A stretch of DNA of 64,000 nucleotides from Streblospio benedicti (Eukaryota; Annelida; Polychaeta; Spionida; Spionidae), in NCBI GenBank assembly GCA_019095985.1, contig CM032668.1, positions 19,681,890 to 19,745,889 of the forward strand. The letters run 5' to 3'. The translations under genes were made by a program, and so were the position numbers. Of the stretch, positions 51,101 to 60,100 are shown piece after piece. Within the stretch, counting starts at the first letter, position 1, and each line of letters opens with the position of its first letter. Below the pieces are notes generated by a model. It was not told the origin of the DNA. It saw nothing but the letters and a program-made list of their open reading frames with translations, and did not search any database.

Positions 51101-54100
51101 TCTCGCATCTTCTTCAGATCAAATGAAGAACCTTAGGTTGTCACATGACTATGGACAGGGTCATTCAACCCAAAGGCAACTGCATCAGTAGCTTTGGTTT
51201 GTTTAAATTAAAAAGAAAACGTGATAGATCTCTCATTCAAATCTTAAATCTCTTTACAAAAGTCACTGATGGAGTGGCCTTTGATTCAACCTGATGAAGA
51301 TGGCAAGCTGCTATCGAAAGTCTGGTCATAAATGTCTCTCTAGTTTGAAAAGTTATCATTCATCTGTATAGTTGTAAAACACGGAATCTAGGATAAGGAT
51401 ACATTCTTAGCAGTATTGTCATTGCTACTACTGTCATTACCTTTACTTTGTTTTCGTTACTACAGATTTCAATATCTGGTCATATTACAAATTAGTCGAC
51501 AATGAAGCTATAAATTGGTCAAATATTGAAAAAATACTTCAAAGATATACTTAAATAATATAAACGTCTATATTACAAAACTTCTTGTTGATACGAAATT
51601 TACCGAAATGTGTATTTCTTCGAGTCCAAACGTAGCAACTGCGAGTAACAACAGGAAGATGAAGTGTGATGTAGTGTGAGTGAGGAACTTGGTGACAGGA
51701 CAGCGCATGGCACGACCCAACTACAATGTAAAATAAATGTAAATGTCTTGTTTATGGTCTTAAGTTCATAGTCTATGCAAGATCCGCCGACTCCATTCAC
51801 ACCAGTCTTTGGCATCCTTATCACACTATATTTTTCTTATTTGCCCGGCGACCATTCAGCATATCAGAACCATAGTGCAGACGTGTTTATCAATCATATT
51901 CAGAACCATATGAAAGTAGTAATGCTTATTTCCAATGTGTTTATTAGGCAACCAATCAACATTAGCATTCACTTGCCTTCGATATGTAGATAACACTGTA
52001 CGGTGGCGACGAGCAAATCAGCACTGTGAGATTACGGTTTTGGCGACACTGTTTGCTGACCGGGGCGCAACTTACGACGCAAACACCTCCTGTTTTTTCA
52101 AGTCGTGCGCTCTAACCACTGAGCTACTGAGGACCATTAGCATTCACTTGCCTGATATGTAGATACCACATAGCACTGTGAGATTAATTCAATTTGCTCA
52201 ATGCCCACGACCAGACCGCCGACCCGACCGGGAAGCGAACTCACGACCCTCCGGTCATGAGTCCAACTTCCGATCAGCCACAAAACAACATGGTGATTGA
52301 TAAGCTCATCTATCATATCAACCTCCAACCTCTTGACCTCTGATATCACATCATCTAGTGACGAATGAGTCTTGTTAGAAAAAAAAACACAATGCATACT
52401 TGATGACAACCCCCATATTTGTTCAATATTAGTGTAAATGTGTATTTGAATATATGGAAATATTGCAACAATAATTCACAGTTCAAATTCATGGATTAAA
52501 AGCAAACAATTAATCTGACACAACATGAAATGGTTTTCATATTTGGTCACAATTAACACTATAATTAGTCAGAATTAACATAAAGAGTGAAATGATAAGT
52601 TGATAACACTGTATAAATTGAAAACATGATATGAAAGTGTCTAAATTCGCCAATGGTGACTAGTAAACTCAGGGATAATCAAAATCATTATTATAATATT
52701 ATTATAATCATGATCTCAAATATCAATTGGCAGAAGACAGTAAAGGAAATAGATTTTACATATAAAATATTTTTATAAATATTTCAAACCTTCCACATGC
52801 ACAATTCATATTGTTAGATTGAACAATTCAAACATTCACAATACACTAGTGAATCACAAAACTTTCAAATGCCCGCTCCTATCTAAGATTAAAATGCCCA
52901 CTCCTATATTTATGAATATGATAAAACCTGAGGATAAAACATTGCAACATCATCCGGCGCCTCAGATACTATACATTGCGATAAAGTGAGAAGATTGATG
53001 ATACAGCAACAAATGGTAAAGAAACAAGTAATATTTATTTGACATTTGCAAGATTTATCATGGGACCAACCTTCTTTCAACATCGCCGACTTTATATGCA
53101 CGCTCCATGTACAACCATTAATAGATAACATGCTAAAAAGATGAGCTTCGGAGGCAGCTTTCTTTACAAACTTTTGGCTAAGACCATCTGTTTCTATTAG
53201 AAATAAGTACTGGTAGACAAGACATGCAGTCGTAACCAACAACAGCATTCAATTCTCTCATTACAACACTTAACACATGAAACTATCAGCTTTGTCGAAT
53301 TTTTCTTCTTTTTTTTAGAATGTCTGTGATGCTATCAATTTTTGTGGATTTTTTTTTCACTATGCTTCATTTGATATAACATAACTACATGTGTTTATCA
53401 TGTATCATTTCTATCTATTAACACTTTGTCTCACTTGCCGAGACAGTGGGTGTTTTACAACACTGTTGTCATATCGTCCTCTGAGTGATATGTATAGTAG
53501 ATAGGTACTAAAAATTCATTCAAGAGTCTCTACGTTATATATGCACCATTTGTTTCAGGCAATGATAAAATCAACCAAAAACACATCACAAATCGGATCA
53601 GCAAATCACTTGCCGTCTATGAAAATTCAATTGAATCACAAGGAAAAAATGCCTCAAAACTTTATAGTTCCTATATCATAGAAAGTCTGAAGTGATATTA
53701 TATCGAAGAAGGATTATGTGCAGAGATAGCCCCACCTAATTCTGCCAAATGTAGACCAGCCCTTGGATTGTCACACCAAATTCACTGGCTTCACCCTATA
53801 TGGGGTAAAAATTATAACCTGATAGGGCATTTTACATTTAAAACACTAAAAGCCACGCTCATGAAATCTTCATTTTGATGACGTAAGCACACATCAGTGG
53901 TACTTTGTTAGACGGTGTTGAAAAGTGACTTGGGAACTGTACCTACATGTATGTCTTTCCACTGAGGCACGGTGAAACTGTACTTATTTGGGGACCCAGT
54001 TTAGGGTTCTGCTGCCACATGAAGTCACTGTGTATGATGACATACGGACTCTACTTGACACTTCACTTCACCAACTATGGACAGCTCATTTTCAGATATG

Positions 54101-57100
54101 TTTGTAGGACATTTATAGCTTCACATATTCTAAAATGCCATTCATTTTTCATATAATCCAAAAGCGCAATTTGCTTATTAGGTGTGCTACTTTTTGAAAC
54201 TTCACTATAATAGAAAGTAGTGTAGCTGATAAATAGAAAAAAATAGAATCTCTGAAAAAGGTAAAACATGGTAAAAGGTAAACATGCATGTGTCCTTTAA
54301 TTAGGGACAGCTGATTACAATAAATTTTCAATGGTAGGAAAATCCCATTCTACTCCTTAGAGCAAATCACATCTGTGTGATTCTTACATGTAAATGAACA
54401 AAATCTGATCTGATGTGAATGAACCCCTGGTAAAGCAGGATGGTAAAGTCATACTGGGGTAATTATTAGAATGTCGGTTTTCATTGAATGTTGATGATTT
54501 CCTTACAATTCTAACAACTAAAGCTTAAAATGACTTGGAAAGATGCGCACACTTACAGAACATGTCAACATTTTCAGACTTAAACTTTGTAAAATAACCA
54601 TTTTTGGTAAGAGGCATATGGACAATAATTGCAAAAACTGTGTTTATTTGCTTTTGGAAACATTTAAATAATCCTGACATTAGGTCAAGATTTCACACCT
54701 AATAACTGCATCAACATCAATGGTGTTGTACAAAATGTACATATTATTATCTCTTATGCATTTGGATATCATTGACCAATGGAAGTTATGCTTTCCTTCA
54801 CTGATTTAGGTCAGTGGCAGTCCGAACTATGCAATTTGCTCTTACATTTTAATTAGGCTTGTTTCATTTAAATGTCAAATTGTGTAGACTGCCGAACAGA
54901 AAACCGTGAATGAACGTTATTCCGATAATAAGGTTTTAAACATTTCACATTGATACACTGAAGATATATTGATAATCTATTTTGATGTTGGTGTCAAATA
55001 CATTACATTATGTAAAACTTTCGATGCTGTTTGAATGATAAAACTGTTTAAAACCACATTATCGGAATTAACGTTCATACACGGATTTCCGTTCGGCTGT
55101 CTATATTTGCAAATTTAAATTTGGAAATGATGAAATTTCTGTGAGTGTGCATATCTTTCGAGGTTACTTAGAAGCGTAACATTTTATGTGTTGGTGCGGC
55201 ATCATTTGAATCATTACTAACAATTCTTGAAATAAGTGTATTAGGAAAATAAATTTCATCAGGCAAAACGTGGTGAACTAAAATTGGTGTCAGTGTCAAC
55301 AAAGTTGCTTTGTAAAGACCTATGTGACCCTTCCAGGATCGGCAGCACACCTAGGGCTCACGCCTGACCTGCCACAGCCCGCATGACCCCAGTGGATCGT
55401 AACGACGTCTACCTACTGACTACTCATTGTTTCCTTAATCCACATGTGCGTTTTCGTTGGAAACAATTGTTTTTCCTTGTTTTGTAAATTAGTGGAAGTG
55501 ATTCACACTAAAATACCGCACGTACATAAGAATTTTTGTGTTTCTGGATAACACCGGAAATGATTCCATATTTTGTGCTATGATAAAACACAGGTGCACA
55601 GCAAGTAATGCTATTTGCCCAGATAAATTCAATGTGTCACAAAACCAATGTTGCACATAGAAAGTATCACTTGTTCCATATTATGTTTACACTTGAAGCA
55701 CAACCCTTCCATGTAACTACTAAAACATTCGTACGTGGTAAGTGCTGGGCTAGCAGTGCTGAGCAAACTCATTCCTATCTAATTCCTACCTCATTATAGT
55801 CACGAGTTCAAACCCAGCTTTAAGCTTTGATACAACGTCTAATGACATACAATACCATCCCCATATAAGGACCACAGTTATTTCTGTATATCTATTACTG
55901 TATTTTCTTTCACTAGAAACTGCGCAAATTACGCATAATTACTAACGTTATCAATTATCTTCTTCACGTCCGCATTTTCGGATTTCCAACGAATTTGCCG
56001 ACTAAGACATAAAGAAATTTGCGAAATTAAAGTGAGATGTTCAAACTTCTCTCTCCCTCTCATGTCTTTTTAGCAAGCATGTTTCTACTAATCAATATCC
56101 ATATTGGTAAAAATATGCTTGGTAATATGGTTGGTAGAAATATGCTTGCTAAAAAGATGTGAGAGAGAGACAGAAGTTTGAAAATGTATCTGCAAGCACT
56201 GGGAAACACACATATATATTAAAGTGAGACTGGGTGAGTAATTACAGTATTTTACTATTCATTTTAGAAGATAAAATGTAAACCACAACTCTGAAATTTC
56301 TTCTAATACTTGTTATGCAAACTATGGGTATTTCTTTTCTCGGATAATCAGATTTTTCTAGGATAATACACGTATGTGTCGAAAAATGGTCGAATTCAAT
56401 GGAAGTTTATATAATTACTGTGGTCCTTATCCGCGGAGGGTACTGTACATGTACATAAATGTAAATGTAAATTTGATAGTTAATAGTCATGATTCAAGCA
56501 CTTTACATTTTACACCAGGTCATTGACACACATTTATCACATACTTGCATCTGCAACACATTCAGCGCACAACGCTAATCACTCACACAATCACTCATTC
56601 ACTCTTTCAACCCAATGACCTGAACCTAATTGATTAAGTGCAACTATCTAGGAATGAGTTTGTTCAACACCCACCACCAGGCCCAACAGGGAATCGAGCC
56701 CTCGACCTTCTGGTCACGAGTCTAACTACCCACCCACATCTCACCTTACTGTTAGGGTTGACAATGTACCACATGCAGATTAAAGGCAGGGCTGGGAGCA
56801 TCATGGCGATGTAGGCACCCTTCCAGTAGGGTGTGATGGACTGGAAGAAGCTCATCTCCTTGCCGTACCAGATGGAGGTCAGATGCTGCTGGCAGTTCGG
56901 GTGAGCCACAAACTGAGGACAAAGAAAACTATCTATGTCAGTCCGTAGACACATGTATGTTATTGTCTGTCCTGTTATTATTTTCACTGTTTAAATAGTA
57001 ATTTTCAGGACCATTGATTGAGGGTAACAGGCAGTCTGAATAGTACACTATTTTCCCCTTACTGAGCCTTAATCCCACCCCAAAAAGTTATATAATGAGC

Positions 57101-60100
57101 CATGCATTAGAATGCGCACACGAAGTAATAAGTTTGATGTTCTTACGTAATGACAAAGCGATGGTCGGCTGGATCTGCGATGGTAAAGTCCGCGAAGTTA
57201 GCTCAGCATCACTTTTTGAAAGACTGGGTATCCCTGATCTGCGGTCAGTAGCAAGGCAAAACAGGCTGCTGCGCTGCGGTACTGACCTTCTTCTCGTCGT
57301 AGTTGATGGCGGGCGGAGTCGCGCGAGCGGGTCGCGTGCGTCTGCGTTCTCCTCGCCCAGCACGGCCTCCACCTCCTGCGTGCCCCGACACAGGTCCATC
57401 AGCTCACACGCAAAGTTCATGCAGCCCTGCACCAGCTCGAGGTACTCGTTCTGAAACCGCGCACCGTAGATGTGAATGCATCGCCATAATATCTCACCGC
57501 TATCTATGCGGTGATTCAAAACCCTTAATATTCGTGAAAGTGGGTCACAAAATCCAACCCATCGCAACCCTGCACCGGTGGCTCCAGGTTCTGAAACCCC
57601 GCATGGTAGATGTGAATATGAATGTGGTGGTTTAGTCATGATCCAAGTCTTGCTCTCATGACTTTACATTTTACACCAGGTCATTGGCGCACTTGTTGAT
57701 CAATAATGATCATTTCTCAAAGTTCAAAGTTCATGCCCTGCACCAGCTCCAGGTACTTGTTCTGAAATGCATGGTAGATGTATAATATCTTTATATAATA
57801 TTCTGCAAATTCCAAATTGGACATTGCGCAGAAGATGTGTTATTACATTTATGATTCATAGGCAGATTTAGGGGGGCGCAGTAAAAGTATGCAATACTGG
57901 GTAGGGTAATACCATTTTCTATTCATTGTCCAAATCAAACCTTTCAACTTGTGTAAGTAGTATGTATCAAAGAAGCAATTATAGAAGTTGAATGCAAATT
58001 CACAGTGAAATGAAAATCATGTAATTTCTTTGATCTTCATTTACCCTGATTAAAAGGTCTAATGGTGTTTTGTAATGTCAGTAAACAAAGGATGTGTCTG
58101 TTGATGCTACATTTGTGTAAATTGTCATTTGTCTGTGGGTTCAGAATCAACATTTTGCTCAAATCACGTCGCGTTTTTACTTATAACCAATGTGAAGTTT
58201 GAAGGGAAATCAAAATGAGTTCTGCTAGTGCTCGACATAATCGAGCTCAGATGAAACAGGTCCGAGTCGTATTGTTTGAAAGTAAAGTATGGTTTCATTT
58301 AAATCATACAACCCTTACAGATAAAAAATGAATTCAATCAAGTTACATCACTAGAAAAAAATCCTGATTAGTAAATACATCAGATTTGATCATGTTATGC
58401 AGATGCATAATTATTGTACATTGGGAAGCGATTGCCGGTCAAGCACCTAACTGCCTACTCCAAGCACCTAACCACAAGTGTGCTTGAGAAACGTGACTAC
58501 TACAAAAACGTGTATTATTGCATGTTGAGCATTTTATTGGACATCAAAATATGGCAATGAGGTCAATCAACTGGTTACACATGTTTATTGTCGAAACTAT
58601 TATGCATGTGTAACAACATATTGCAGGAATAGAAGATATGGATACATATTAAAGACATTGAGTATTGAATTAAATTGAAAATATTCTATTTATCACAGAT
58701 ACAGGTACATTACAAACAATGTAATGTAATGAATCTACTAATGAAAAAGAATAGCTCATCAAAATATTCATGCAAAGCACATGTACAATAATGTTTTTCT
58801 CATAATTTCTAATGCATCCTTACATTCAAGACAACATGCAAATGTGTTTACATGCAGTTTTACAGGAAGCTTCCTGTTTGATAAAATGAGCAATTCAGAC
58901 CCAAAATCTCACAGTGAACAAGTGTTTTCACTTCACAACTGTCGACATGTCGCCTGCACATGGTAATATCTAATGGGGTTATCATATCCTGCTCAATGCA
59001 TCGCAATCACTTGTCGATATATCACGCTATTTCAAAATACTAGTTATTAGTGATTTTACTGTATTGTACACAGACAATTTTTGAATGCACCTCAACTGCC
59101 GAAAGGGCATTTGCAATTAGGATTTACTAAACCATACGATACAATAATATAATATGATCTTTCTAGTAGAACAAAATATTCTTGCTCTTGATAACTTCTC
59201 TGCCCAAGGGTCTGTTGAAAAACAAAACAAGAAGTAGCTTAGTGCAAATCATGGAACCAGTTCAATGTTCAACACTAAAAACATCACATAGCTTGTATTG
59301 CTGGCATTCAAAGTGAGAAAACTCCCCATTCTTAGTATATAATAATGATCACGTTATATTGGCAATCAGTTCTGTACATGGGTCATTTTGTTTTCGATCC
59401 ATGACATTTATCTGACGAAGATAACTATCAATCTGGCACACTTTAGTGACAGACGCACAGAATGTCCACCGAAAACATTTCGAAAGTACAAAGCATCGTA
59501 CCCTGAACTCCTTCTCGACCTGTGACACCTGCATCATCTCCTGACGCAGCTCGAACGTGGCTGTGATTGGGTCTGTGGAGGAGAGCGCGATGTAGGCTGG
59601 TGACGCCAGCGCCTTGTATGCGTTCAGACGAGAACTACAACGCACACAACAGTTTCTGTAAATACTCTATAAGGATCACTCGTGGGACTGAGTTCAAGTG
59701 GTGGTCTCGATTGCGACGCGATCTGTTTATGGGGGCTCCCATTCCAATCCTTTTGAAGGACTGGAACTGGGTATGTAGCATTCTGTTTTATTTGATTAGT
59801 ATCTTATATATGTACAATATCACGTCACTATCAAGAAACAAAGAAAGAAAGAAACAAACAACAACCAGTCTCACCGTGAGCGTTTCAGCGAGTCCGTGTC
59901 CTGCTTGATAAGGCAGTCGTTGCACTGACAGTGGATGGCGTGGGGCCGCTCAATGGTGTAGCCGCGTGACAGGAAGAGCTGGATAATCTCGTGGTCGTTC
60001 TTGTGTGCGGCCAGGATGAGCGGCGTCACGTCCGGCGGGTACTGGTACTTCTCCTCCGTGCGGAAAAACGCGTCCTTCTTGCCACTTGGCTTCAGCTGCA

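Larger units (their letters stand above)
52291..56439. other. Large TRPC intron (exons 6 to 7)
   Basis: No exon recognised. It holds the MITE at 54885-55103, the hairpin element at 56041-56181, and a SINE trace (tgctgagcaaactcattcc, 55755). The rest is AT-rich. Confidence 0.5.

Noticed and set aside
52025-52135. Possible tRNA gene on the minus strand
   Set aside because: The first half has a good box A but the T-arm/box B is not preserved and it lies between direct repeats; it reads as a SINE head.
56457-56745. SINE as an exon of TRPC
   Set aside because: The sequence follows directly after a good donor and does not keep the TRPC frame; it is intronic.
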